Positions 25,001 to 34,756 of a DNA stretch of 64,000 bases are shown here, one piece after another. The notes under the pieces were generated by a model. The model had not been told where the DNA came from. It saw only the letters and a list, made by a program, of their open reading frames with translations, and did no database searches. Both the position numbers and the translations under genes were made by a program. The stretch comes from Eonycteris spelaea (Eukaryota; Chordata; Mammalia; Chiroptera; Pteropodidae): NCBI GenBank assembly GCA_003508835.1, contig PUFA01000144.1, positions 1,054,001 through 1,118,000 on the forward strand. Direction: 5' to 3'. Position 1 is the stretch's first letter. Each line of letters starts with the position of its first letter.

Positions 25001-28000
25001 GGTACTGCTGACATGTGATGATGGAGGACTTTGAATGTTAGCTGATAAGGAAACTACACTGAAGTTGTCTTTCAAGCTTCAGCATGCCTGGCTGAACAAG
25101 CATGGAGTCTGGGGTTAGAACACTGAAGCGAAGTTCCATTGTAGTTTTAACACAGGCCTAAGATTACTTAAGTTCTCTGAGCCTTAATTTTCTCATCCTG
25201 AAAATGCGACCTGCAATTATCGCCTTACCTTTTTTACAGGGTCTCTGCGAGGATTAAAAGCAGAAATACAGTGTTAATTAGTTTATCCTTCTAGAGAAAG
25301 AAAAGTAGACAAAGCCTTTCATATATGAAATTCATGAAGGCTCACTAACGAACCGCTTTCACTCCTATTTCAAGGATGGCTTATCTTACTACTCTCTCAG
25401 ATGACCTGGGACCTGAGGCCTGTTATGTTGACTCCCTGGTTGGCTACGTTTGTAAAGAATATCTTGTTTTTAATACAAAGCTTTTCTGTGGCCTGCTAAT
25501 AATCCAATTGAGGGGTCAATTTTATTTTATCTCTTTTTAAATCCCTCTTGAGGCAGAATGTTGATTAAATGACTTCTCAAGTTTCCTGCTAGACCCTGCA
25601 AAAAAGGTGTGACATTCAGTGCAAGTGTTATCAACAAATTTTAATTTAGGACATACATATCTGACCATATTATTTCCTGCCTGGAAGTTTGCAGTGGCTC
25701 CCCATTGTCAGAATTCTTGATTGTGCCATTAAGCTCTCCCGGCTCACTCTGTGCCTTCCTTTCCCTCTGTCTCTTCTTGCCTTCTTGTCACTGACTCCTC
25801 CCCCTTGACCCCAAAATGGGCTGTTTCATGCCTGCGTGCATCTGTTCACACTGCTGCTCTCAGCCTGTGCTGGTTCCTCTCAGCCTCTGCCTCATTTGCT
25901 TGGCAAAAATCTACTCATTTTAAAGGCCCACTTCCTCTGTAAAGCTTTTCCGGTTAGTGCGTCCAGAGTCCCCTTCCCCATCCACCCCTTCCATACCTTC
26001 CTGCAGGTTTGACCCAGTAGTCCACTGTATTGACCCATAGTATAGCAGTTGTGATAGCAATTACTCATCACCCATCTCTCCTTTTTAGATTCCCTAAGTG
26101 AGTCTCCCCAATACCCATTGCAGCACCTAGTAGGTGCTAAATAAATGTTTGTTAATGGGGTAAATGAGTGGAATAGTAAAAACTGTTTCTTTGATGCATA
26201 TAGATTTTTTCTTCCCCTCGAGACTTAACATGGTTCTTTTTGTTTCTAGGTATCTATCCTACTGATTTTGTTTTTTTCTTTTTGGAATAACAGGGGAATA
26301 ATAAGACAAGTCAGACATGTGAGTGCTCTGGAGCTTTCCAGAGGTGACCGTCAGTGATTCGTTCTTTGATTAAGTGAGTTAACCTTCCCTCTGATGGTCC
26401 CTTCCAGGTAACTGTGTCATCGACTGGCTGGTTTCCAACCAGTCTGTTCGGAATCGCCAGGAAGGCCTCATGATCGCCTCCTCACTGCTGAACGAAGGCT
26501 ACCTGCAACCTGCTGGAGACCTGTCCAAGAACGCAGTGGATGGAACTGCTGAAAACCCTTTCCTGGACAATCCTGACGCCTTCTACTATTTTGTAAGTGA
26601 GAAAAGTTACCTATCTACTCTTCCTGCGATGGGGACTGCCTGGGCAGATTCCAGGGGCTGATTTCAGTTCATAGCCGCGTGTGCTAAAGAAAGGCCCAGC
26701 CCTACAGAGAGCTGTTACATGTTTCGGACTTGACAGCTGTCCCTCCTCCTCAATGTCTGCCACATCTAAGCGAATCAATTTAAAGGAAAATATTGTGTAC
26801 TAGAAGAGTTTTCTTTAAATGGACTTTTAAAACTTTACTGTATCTATTCTTATAAGCAGTAATTCAGTTATAAAAACCTGTTAGGCCCTTGCACATGCCA
26901 GGCACTCTCCAAGACGAAGGAGATACAGCAGTTAACAAAACAAAACACAACAAATAAACGAACAAAAAAACAAAAGCAAAACAAATGAACAAAATAACCG
27001 GCAGAAATTGCATTCTTTGTGGAGCTTCTTTTCTAGAGGGAGATCCATAAGATCACGATATGCTGGTCGTAGTTTTCCAAATATGCATTAAAATACATGA
27101 CTTTTCATACAAAATGTTTTCATCTGCATCCCCTTTCTCAACTGCCTCGTGTACCTCCCATGGTATGCTCACCACAGACTGGGAAACACTATGTTACACA
27201 ACAATCTTGGGCCATGTGAGAAATCCTGCAACTAGATTTCTAGGGGAATTTTGGCAGTTTTGGTTCTATTTAGTATAAAAGCACAAAAGTTAGCTATTTA
27301 AGAGAACAACCCTTTTTAAAAAAATGATGTGGATATCCCAGAGAGAGTTTCATTTCATTTAGGGGAAAGTTTTGCTGTCAGTATTTTTTTTTTTCAGACC
27401 TTTAATTTGCTTGTTTGTGGCTATTTAAATGTGGCTATTCTAAAAATACCCATCACAGTGGCTCCTCTTCCTCTGTATGATTCATTGCTTGCTTATAGTT
27501 GAGCGAGTCTTAGTTCCCTCCTGACCTCAGAGAATGAGGATGGATACATGCTCTTGATCTTCTCAAAGTAGAAGACGCTGAGTGGCAGAGGTCATAACTG
27601 AGCTTGTGTTGTGCAGTGCCTTAGAAGTTAGCCAACTCTACTTTCAAGAATGTGGCCATGAAGTCCCAAGAGAAGGAAAGCTTTGAAGAAAGAAATGTAC
27701 TGAGCTAGACTTAGAATGTATCTTGGGGAACCCAAGAAAATGAAAGGCTATGACAAGATCATATGAGAAGAAACAAGAGAGGTTGAGCATCTAGAAATAA
27801 GACAAAAAGGGAGGGGGAATGAGCTAACCAAGGACAGCCTTTAAGGTTCAGGTTGGGATATGAACCACAGGCGAGGAAAAGAAGGAGCCTACCCCAGTGG
27901 CTGGAGGGTAGAGGGAGATGCAGATGGTAAAATAGCAATACGCCTAACACTCATAAAATAAACTTGCCATTTCTTTCCTCATAGCCAGACAGTGGGTTCT

Positions 28001-31000
28001 TCTGTGAAGAGAATTCCAGTGATGATGACGTTATTCTGAAAGAAGAATTCAGAGGAGTCATTATCAAGCAGGGATGTCTACTGAAGCAGGTGAGTGGCCA
28101 CTGCTCTTCCCTTCTCACCTTTTCCCCTTATCAGCTTCTTTTTATTTCTAAATCACAAATGGCATTTCATTTGGCCGATAGTCAACTAGCAAATGAAACC
28201 CACAGAGAAAAAGATAGAAAAAGGAAGTTAGGGCCAGCTAAGTAAATAATCAAAGTGGCATTAGGTCAAAAGGACTGAGGCAGACAGGGCAGAAGACCCA
28301 CCTTGAAAGAGAGAAATTCCTCTTTTATCAATATCATGGGAAAAATAGATGTTTCAAGAAAAATATTGACCTTTTAATTAGGGGGAGGAAATCAATTGGC
28401 TAAAAGATGCCATCCAAAAGACAAAGATATTTCATAATAAAAATACTTCCATTTGCCTATTCCTGCTCTCTACAAAGTAACCGGGAAACAGGAATAGGCC
28501 ACAGCTAGACAAGGAACATTATATACTGTTGAGAACAAGGAAGCATCATTCCAGACTGTGGGTAGGACATGGTGAGACTAAACCTAGTGCATGCCTGAGG
28601 CCAACTCTACAGAAGTATCAGCAAACAAAGGGCAAATCCCGTTAGAAGGCATGAGCTCAGTCCTGGGGAGAAGTTGTGTGCAGTAACCAGGTGTCCACAG
28701 GTACAGGCTACTGTCAGTCTGGGAGGCAAAGGCTGAAGAGCTGAAGAGCTATAGTTAGTGACCATGCCAAGAAGTAAGAGAATATAAGGGCTGAGGCTGA
28801 GTGAGGAAGTTAGGGCCAGTACCTGGTAGAGGAAGAAGCAGCAGAAAGACATGAGGATATTTAGGGTGAAACCAACTGATACCAGCACATAGTGTCACAG
28901 AAACCAAAGCTACTTTATGAGGCCGAGGTTTTGCCTTCCTGGTTGTGCTGTGAGCCATCTTAAAGGAACTGCTCAGTTTATAACAGAGAGAACCTGGTTG
29001 CCCTAAGGAGTTTTTTGTGCTCTGTCTGTAGATTTGACTTATCTCATCAAAGAACCCCGAACTTTCAGGGCAAGAGGGGAGAATGAACTTGAGCATGTAT
29101 TTACACTTGAAAAGAAGGAATTTGGGTTAATCGAGATTAGTTATAGAAATGGATTTTGAGTTTTACTACGGGAAGTGGGCATTAATGTAGAAAATTTACC
29201 TTAACATTAGGTTTTCAGAAATAATATGGTAAGGATCTGGAAAGAATTCACAGGCTATTCTAATAACTTTTATAACAAGGTAACCACTGACTAGATTAAA
29301 AGAAAAGCATAGGAGCAGGCCAGCCTTGTGTAGGGAAGGCTCTGGCGGTTGCCCATGGGCAGAGTTTGGCCATCGCTGGCTTCCGTATTGGTTTTGCCAA
29401 ATATTCTTATGTTTCTGCTGGAAGGTGGCCATGAAGAGTAACTTGGGAAGGAATTTTATTATTTTCTTATGTTGCTAATTCTTTCTGGAATTCTATATTA
29501 TCATTCGTTAATTACTCTTTTAGAATTAGTTGATCTGACAAGCCCTAGTCTAGAGTGGATCCTGAGAAATTGAACATGAAAGTTGAAAAGGGGTAAACAA
29601 AGTCTGGACTGGAATGGAGTCATTCATATCTGGGCAAAGAACCCCAAAGGAGACCCTGGATGGTCTAAAATTGACTGAGAGTAATGGGTGCCTGAATGTG
29701 TATTGAAGATGAGGACCAGGAGGAGGCTTGCTTCCCTGTTTCCTTTGCCTTCCTTTGCCTGTCAATAGCTACAATTCAGCCTTAGCTAGCCCAGTTGGTA
29801 CACATTTTCCTCCTCCAGGGATCTGTTAAAATTGCACTCCAGCCCAATTAAATTGGAGTCATTGTTTTTTTCAGTTCCCCAAGCAATTCTGATGTGTGGC
29901 TAAGGTTGAGAACCACAGAGCCTTCTTCTTAAAAGCTAATTTATCCTATTATCAAAACATCACTATTTAAATAGTCATCCTTATAAACCTCCTTTAAACA
30001 TAAAGAAAACAGAAATCTATGTGTGTTCAGGAATTTTTTTCTTTTAGAATATTCTTTTATTTCCTTTTCGTGGGATGAAGGAGGGAACAAAAACCTCTTC
30101 TGTTTGAATCGACAGCCTCCTTTAATGTTTCCAGTCTCTTAGCTCAGTGGTTTATAACCCTGGTTCATATCAGGCCATGTGAGGGAATTTAAATAAGTGC
30201 CCTCTTTAGGTGCCACAAAAACTAAACCACCCTTGTGTCTACCCCTGGAGTTAGCCAGGGTTAATCTGCATAGAAGGCTAATCATGAAAAAGGACAACTA
30301 TGTTTCATATATATATAACTATTCTGTTATGACAATAAATAAAAAATTTAGTTTTTCAACCACATATAGATTCTTTGGCGGGGAGGGACAATGTGCTATA
30401 TGTGTTTTTCTCATATCTGCTGCAGAGATCAGCATTCTTCTTGGTCTATAATAGCAATAAACATTTGTAGAGTGAATTAAATCAAATACAGGTAGATGAC
30501 TTTGACAGATCAGCATTAGTTCTTGGAAATCCCAGGCATGTGTGCATTCCTTAAGATCCTTCAGGAAATACTCATTAAAAGAGAGATGGTCAGACACTTC
30601 TTACTAATATCATGCTCTTCAATGCATCACATTGTGATGTCATGTTAAAAGGAAAATGGTGGTTAGCCAGAACTGCCTAATTTCACATCCTCCTAATACC
30701 TTCCTCTTCCACTGACTCATGAGAACTTCATATTCATTCAATAATTGCTTAAGAGAACATGCCAAGTATATCTGCAGGTCAAGAGGAAGTGGCTGTGGGG
30801 CAGAAACATTTTATGGGAAACAGTAAGGCAAAGAACAGGAATTTATAAAAAGAATTTTAGAAGTTGATACTTTGCAAAAGCCATCTGGATATGATATTGC
30901 GGGATGAAATATTCTCTCTTCTCACATATGACTCTATAGAGTTCCTGGCTCATCCTTCTGGCTAGTAAAAGGCTCTTTAGAGATGAGCTCTTGACCAAAT

Positions 31001-34000
31001 GCTCAGCTAAATAACTTAGACCCATTGTTGAAAGCTCTTTTTAAACTCCTCTGATCTGGCATTATGAAGGAGGCCTGCTTGCTAAAATCATAAATGTTTC
31101 ATATCCTCCTATACAAGCACAATGAAAAATATTGGAAAATTTATATATGTGTCTGTCAATATGTAGTGTTTTAGAAACAACAATATTCTTAATGTTGGCA
31201 AGATAGAAAGTGTATATTTTTAAAATTTTTTTGGCTCTTGGAGTTATTCGTTATTTGAATTTTCTGTGGGAAATCGTAGAATCAGGTTTACCATACATTT
31301 TTAAAAACTTGACATGAGGTAATTGAAATAACTGGGCAATTCAAGGTGATTACAAGCAGATATGAAACAGCTTCTATGTTCCAGGCACAGTGCTGGACAT
31401 TGGTGGACCAAAGACAAACGAGACAAAAAATCCTGCCCTCAAAACCCACAGTCTAGACGGTGTTAGTGTTTAATTCTATTGGAAAAGGCCAAATCCTATT
31501 TTTCTTTTTTTACTGTGTCTGTCACAGCAACTATTTTTTTTTCATTTCCTTTGCTGTTACCTGCTGTTCGTCCTTGACAATTTCATGCCTGAATAATTGA
31601 AATCATTTTCTAATGACCTCTTTTTTACCTTATTATATTCCCCCTGGCTTATCTTTAACTTAGCCAGCTGGTCCATGCAGTTCGTTGTCACTCCATTAAT
31701 CTTTCTAAAATGGGACTGTAATCTCTTCCCTTCCAAATCAAAAGCTATCAGCAACACCCCCACCTTTTATTTTTACTACATCTCTTCTCCTTTTCAGCAT
31801 TGCTTCTGCTATTCCTCATGAACCCTGCCTTCTTTTCAGACTGATCTTATTCATCAATGTCTGAATATGCCTTGTGCGTTCCCACTCATGCTTTTTTGTT
31901 GTCAATGGTCTTCTCACTTGGTCTCTTTCTCACTCATCTAACTCCTGTGTGTACCACATGGATAAGTGCAGGTCTTTATAAAGCTTTCCTTGACATCCAA
32001 ATCTACAATTACATATCCCTTGTTTCACTCCTTTGAAATCCACTATCTGTACCAATTATTTGATTTGAACATTTGCTATTGTAAATTTTCAAATAGATTA
32101 TAAACTCTTAGAAGAGTAGGGCATGTTTTAAATCTCTCTATAGCCTCCAGATTACCTAACATAGTACATTGTACGTAGTATTGTCTTATATGATACCAAA
32201 ATGGAAGATAACCTTGGAAATGATTTTATTTATTTATTTATTTATTTGTAAATAATTTAGTCCATAATTTAATAACATCTAAATTGTTCATTAGCCCTCG
32301 TACTGTCCCCCTGACAAAGATCTGGGTTAGGGCCTCGCTCTCCTGAAGTTAGTGTTTCATCTTTATTTCTTTTTTCAATTCAGTAAAGACTTATTATGTA
32401 GGTGCTACGGGTACAGAGTGCTGCTAAGAACTCATCATTCCTTTTCTTATGTTGATCCTGTATATAGGGGCATAGGAGGAAAAATTGGAAAGTGAGGAAG
32501 TTCATCCTGAGAGAAGACCCTGCATACCTGCATTACTATGACCCTGCTGGGGTAAGATCCTGTGGCCGATAAATCCATTCCATTGAAAGAAAGCCTTTAC
32601 TGCACCGGTTCCTGAGGCTTCCCATTTCCGATTCTGCTATGTTGATATCCTCCTTCTTGTTCTCCCAGCTTTACCTTTTCCTACCCTCTCTTATTAAAAA
32701 ATGTGAGATCTTAGGTTTTGAGGCCAGCATAAGCTCAGATGGAAGAAAATATCACTATATTGTTATTTATTTAGTCAACTCAACACATTGTTGTTGTTGT
32801 TGTTTCTTCCAATCTGGTTTTTTCAGGGGAACTCAGCCAGTGCAATACTTTGCTTTTGGTTTAATACACAAAAAGCGATCATTTCTCTTCTAGGACAACT
32901 TGGATGAAGCATTATTTAAGTCTAGCCATTTGGGCTGTTTAATATCCAGAAGAGAGGGCTTTTACCTCAATAAAATAAGCCAATTCTAACGCATAAAGAC
33001 AAGGTTGTCTGGGTTGGGTCTCAGCCTCTGCGTGTGGTTCAGGACTCTTTGATTCCTTCCCATGAGGGTTATATTATGGTGTCAGTTGCATAGGGCCAAA
33101 GAGCTCTGAAAACATGCAGCTCTTCTCTTGCGGGATGTGGTGATTCAGAGTCTCCACTTCTCCTGTCACTTTCCTCCAGATATGAAGCTCAGATTGACCT
33201 GTTTCTTTTCATCCTGCCTCCCTGGGTAAAGTGGGACTGGGGTTGGGGTGGAGGACCTGGAAGAAGTTTTCTTTAATCTTCTTCTGCTTTTATTTATTTG
33301 GGAGTCTGTGTGGCTTTTGTACCAATAGAATATAGTATATCCCTACATTATACTTTGGAAACAACAAAGGACTCCTCTCTTCTACAGGGGGAAGATCCCT
33401 GGGAGCAATTCACTTGAGAGGCTGTGTGGTGACTTCAGTGGAGAGTAACCCGGATGGTAAGAATGAATTTTTGTTTGAGAGAGAAGTGTCCACTCAAACT
33501 CCCTCCCCACACCTGGGCATCCTGAGCCTACAGCACTCACTCACTCAACTTTTCGAGCATAAGCATGGATGAATTTCTGTCTGAAAACCTGGGAAAACTA
33601 AGAGCTGTTCTCTTCCAACTGCTGCCCTGGCTTTCTGGGCCTTGGGGAGTTAGAGTGGTTTTGTGAATGCTTTGAGTAAATCTTTGATCAATGCTGAGAA
33701 GAGTCCTTCACATCAGAACTGGTTTAAATAGAGAGAATTGTTACCTCCAGATGCCTGTAATTGAGCCATGACATTTCTTAATGGGGGCCTTTTACAAACC
33801 AGGAAATCTCCCACAATAAAAGGGACGTTTGTACAATGAGGCAGTGTGGAGAGTCTGCACCTGAGTTATAGTTAAGTCTGTGCTAGTGGTTTAGCAGCAC
33901 AGAAGACCTTCAGGTCACAGATCAGAAATCTATGATTTGGTACATGAAATAATCATGTTGGTGTAGATTGACTTTGCAGGTGCAGGGATGAGTGGTATCA

Positions 34001-34756
34001 CTGTGGAGATGTGGGTTAGACATCCAGATCCTTGTTCCACCTTGTTATTTGGGGATTATGATGTTATAGAGACTCACAGGCAAACACTACAGCTAGAAAA
34101 GCTTAGATTTTTACTATCCCTAGATCAGCTCACTCCCTTCTTCCCATATTATGTTTTAGTTTGGGAGTAAGCTATACTGGTGGTACTAGCTATTGGTCTG
34201 ATTGTTTATTTGTTTGTTTATTTATTTATTTATACAGTTAAAAAATAGACTAAGTTCATATCTTGGTTTATATTATGAGCAGAGGAAAGATACTCATTAA
34301 ATACTATTGGTATGCAAAAGTGAGAAGTTTAATTTATTTGTAAACTATAAAAGAAAATGTTTCTCCTTGAGTGTTTCATGTATTTCTTAAACATTTCTTA
34401 CACACAAACATGATCATACTATGTACCTATCTATATAAATACATATATAATTATAAATGAAATATGTATGATCCTACGATGATAGTAAGTTTGAAAACCA
34501 CCTTTTTAATTATCTTAGAACACTCAAAAAATAGAAATTCCATTCATTGCAGAAGAAGGATGAATGAGGTGACGTTTCTGGTGCTCATGTCTACTGTCAT
34601 TCACTCCCTCTTTCACCAGGCAAGAAGAGTGAAGAAGAGAACCTCTTTGAGATCATTACGGCTCATGAAGTTCATTATTTCTTGCAAGCGGCCACCCCCA
34701 AGGAACGCACCGAGTGGATTAAAGCCATCCAGGTGGCCTCCCGGACTGGGAAGTGA
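12055..34756 (+). CDS. PLEK: Pleckstrin gene, nine coding exons (frameshifted in exon 8)
   Basis: Pleckstrin is the major protein kinase C substrate of platelets and is also found in leukocytes. It binds phosphoinositides and acts at membranes in cytoskeletal and granule-release responses. Coding exons: 12055-12096, 21091-21246, 21477-21658, 23400-23491, 26408-26592, 27985-28089, 32468-32551, 33388-33456, 34620-34756. All introns have GT..AG ends. By recall the protein is 350 residues, with PH1 about 4-101, DEP about 136-221 and PH2 about 244-347. The KFARKSTRRSIRL segment places Ser113, Thr114 and Ser117, the known phosphorylation sites, at their usual positions. The exons total 1052 nt, one short of 1053. 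Exon 8 has CCCT where the human sequence (recalled) has CCCCT, so a literal reading stops at TGA 33415-33417 after 291 residues. Downstream codons remain conserved in the shifted frame. Confidence 0.96.
13105..13260 (-). repeat. MIR-like ancient repeat, antisense
   Basis: 'aagctggaagtgaccttaga' followed by 'ggaacttgagatcaggaag' and 'tgcccaaggtcacattgctg' resembles the ancient MIR/MIR3-like class in antisense. The exact family is uncertain. Confidence 0.45.
14735..14955 (-). repeat. MIR SINE, antisense
   Basis: Antisense MIR: 'ttatccccattttacagata', then 'gggattcaaacccaggcttt'. Confidence 0.7.
15180..15580. other. GC-richer intronic pocket with overlapping open frames
   Basis: Open frames of 65-105 codons overlap on both strands here. 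They look like a by-product of low stop-codon density in GC-rich DNA. No domain, splice pattern or repeat family is recognised. Confidence 0.3.
15590..15830 (-). repeat. MIR SINE, antisense
   Basis: Antisense MIR: 'cttgacagatgaggaaacta', 'ttaagtggcagagctgggct' and 'ggaacccagcagtgtgg'. Confidence 0.75.
15970..16190 (-). repeat. MIR SINE, antisense
   Basis: Antisense MIR: 'tgagcacctgcaatgagct', 'gtattatctcatttaatctt' and 'agtttgaacccaaattccta'. Confidence 0.75.
16745..16905 (+). repeat. L2 LINE 3' end
   Basis: Sense L2 3' end: 'ccctggtagactgtgaacc', 'agcagagactgtgtcctgtt' and 'gttgtttgttgaatgaac'. Confidence 0.75.
17575..17815 (-). repeat. MIR SINE, antisense
   Basis: Antisense MIR: 'ttaagtgcttactatgttct', 'cattatccccatttgccaga' and 'gagatttgagcctgggccct'. 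Confidence 0.75.
17935..18260 (-). mobile_element. Old L1/HAL1-like fragment, antisense
   Basis: 'tttaatttgcatttctttga' and 'ttgtttgcccatttaaaaaa' with AT-rich filler read as a diverged antisense L1 3' region. Confidence 0.5.
18464..18500. repeat. (TA)n microsatellite
   Basis: Alternating TA run with one interruption in PLEK intron 1. Confidence 0.85.
19395..19970 (-). mobile_element. Old L1M fragments, antisense
   Basis: Two adjoining antisense pieces. 19395-19650 has 'aaaaattgcaaacccacaga' and 'tacttcaacgtgtatcttct'. 19740-19970 has 'cattttcctgatgaataatg', 'cttttgcccatttgaaaaat' and 'tctttatattctggatacga'. They may be one element with a deletion. Confidence 0.65.
21091..21246 (+). CDS. 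PLEK: PLEK coding exon 2
   Basis: 52 codons in phase 0, starting GSVFNTWKPMWVVLLEDG and ending FGKRM. It forms the bulk of the PH1 beta-sheet, including the lysine-rich KKK segment. The donor is GTGAGT at 21247. The following intron is only 230 bp. Confidence 0.96.
21477..21658 (+). CDS. PLEK: PLEK coding exon 3
   Basis: Starts FVFKITTNKQQDHFFQAAF. It completes PH1, with the conserved C-terminal helix Trp in ERDGWVRDI (about residue 92), and then carries the PKC-site segment with Ser113, Thr114 and Ser117. It ends two bases into a glycine codon (phase 2) before GTGACT. Confidence 0.96.
21932..22045. repeat. (GA)n / (GACAGA)n microsatellite
   Basis: A long GA run (about 21957-22019) grades into GACAGA units in PLEK intron 3. 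It is a polypurine tract on the coding strand. Confidence 0.95.
22060..23390. other. PLEK: PLEK intron 3, remainder
   Basis: No clear repeat was recognised. The open frames at 22216-22774 and 23250-23465 are minus-strand noise in intron sequence. Confidence 0.4.
23400..23491 (+). CDS. PLEK: PLEK coding exon 4
   Basis: Completes the split glycine and encodes ALYLSMKDNEKGIKELNLEK and onward to NHCFT, linking PH1 to the DEP domain. It ends one base into the next glycine codon before GTAAAA. Confidence 0.95.
23577..23608. repeat. Two-copy 14-bp tandem repeat
   Basis: The unit TGGAGCGTGGTGGG occurs twice in tandem, followed by TGGA, in intron 4. Confidence 0.8.
23885..24112 (+). repeat. MIR SINE
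   Basis: Sense MIR: 'ggagcctgactgtcttgatt', 'caaaccctggctctgcaact' and 'agaacagtgcttggcataca'. It is the best-preserved sense MIR in the window. Confidence 0.85.
24120..25090. other. PLEK: PLEK intron 4, purine-rich segment
   Basis: The phrases 'gaccttgaaagataaataga' and 'ggagtgagtggagaggacag' recall an ancient mammalian repeat that also appears near 42-44, 54 and 58 kb. I cannot name it with certainty. The open frames at 24577-24859 are not supported as genes. Confidence 0.3.
25095..25275 (+). repeat. MIR SINE
   Basis: 'agttctctgagccttaattt', 'tctcatcctgaaaatgcgac' and 'gtctctgcgaggattaaaag' follow sense MIR. Confidence 0.65.
25650..26165 (+). repeat. L2 LINE 3' region
   Basis: Sense L2: 'gtggctccccattgtcagaa', 'aaaggcccacttcctctgta' and the terminal 'ctaaataaatgtttgttaat'. 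Confidence 0.8.
26408..26592 (+). CDS. PLEK: PLEK coding exon 5
   Basis: Encodes most of the DEP domain: NCVIDWLVSNQSVRNRQEG, then LLNEGYLQPAGDLSKNAVDG and DNPDAFYYF. The CVIDWL word is the DEP signature. The donor GTAAGT begins at 26593, phase 0. Confidence 0.96.
26880..27060 (+). repeat. Ancient interspersed repeat remnant plus A-rich insert
   Basis: 'catgccaggcactctccaag' and 'gagatacagcagttaacaaa' begin a widespread ancient mammalian repeat. An A-rich CAAAA/GAACA run (26936-26998) interrupts it before 'tggagcttcttttctagagg'. Confidence 0.4.
27985..28089 (+). CDS. PLEK: PLEK coding exon 6
   Basis: 35 codons in phase 0: PDSGFFCEENSSDDDVILKE, then EFRGVIIKQGCLLKQ. It contains the acidic serine-rich linker and the first strand of PH2. 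The donor is GTGAGT at 28090. Confidence 0.96.
29765..29930 (+). repeat. MER5-like hAT DNA transposon remnant
   Basis: 'aagcaattctgatgtgtggc' and 'taaggttgagaaccacag' match the MER5A end in sense. The 5' part is diverged. Confidence 0.45.
31640..32200 (+). repeat. L2 LINE 3' region
   Basis: 'tgacatccaaatctacaatt', 'tagattataaactcttagaa' and 'ctcttcccttccaaatcaaa' resemble sense L2 in order. It is diverged. Confidence 0.55.
32468..32551 (+). CDS. PLEK: PLEK coding exon 7
   Basis: 28 codons in phase 0: GHRRKNWKVRKFILREDPAY then LHYYDPAG. It supplies the basic residues of the second PH domain that face the membrane. The donor is GTAAGA at 32552. Confidence 0.95.
33388..33456 (+). CDS. PLEK: PLEK coding exon 8, one base short
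   Basis: Follows the only usable acceptor, TCTACAG (33381-33387). It has 69 nt where 70 are needed. In the frame inherited from exon 7 it reads GEDPWEQFT and stops at TGA 33415-33417. In the -1-shifted frame from 33399 it reads LGAIHLRGCVVTSVESNPD, which is conserved PH2. No AG gives an in-frame alternative start, and the exon 7 donor cannot shift by one while keeping GT. The missing base lies within GGGGAAGATCCCT. Confidence 0.9.
34204..34240. repeat. (TTTA)n-like simple repeat
   Basis: TTTG/TTTA tetranucleotide run in PLEK intron 8. A similar (TTTA)n run lies at about 32224-32248 in intron 6. Confidence 0.7.
34620..34756 (+). CDS. PLEK: PLEK coding exon 9 and stop
   Basis: Completes the split glycine and reads KKSEEENLFEIITAHEVHYF, then LQAATPKERTEWIKAIQVAS and RTGK, with TGA at 34754-34756. 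The ERTEWIKAI helix contains the near-invariant PH-domain tryptophan. The frame is consistent with exon 8 downstream of its lesion. Confidence 0.96.

Larger units (their letters stand above)
28090..32467 (+). other. PLEK: PLEK intron 6 (4,378 bp)
   Basis: Bounded by GTGAGT and TATATAG. It holds a MER5-like remnant near 29.8 kb and an L2 near 31.6-32.2 kb. The word GGAAGTTAGGGCCAG occurs at about 28224 and 28805, probably by chance or within one old repeat. No further exon was seen. Confidence 0.8.

Noticed and set aside
33387..33420. Alternative splice acceptor rescuing the PLEK exon 8 frame
   Set aside because: No AG precedes a position in the needed phase within the start of the exon, and shifting the exon 7 donor by one loses GT.
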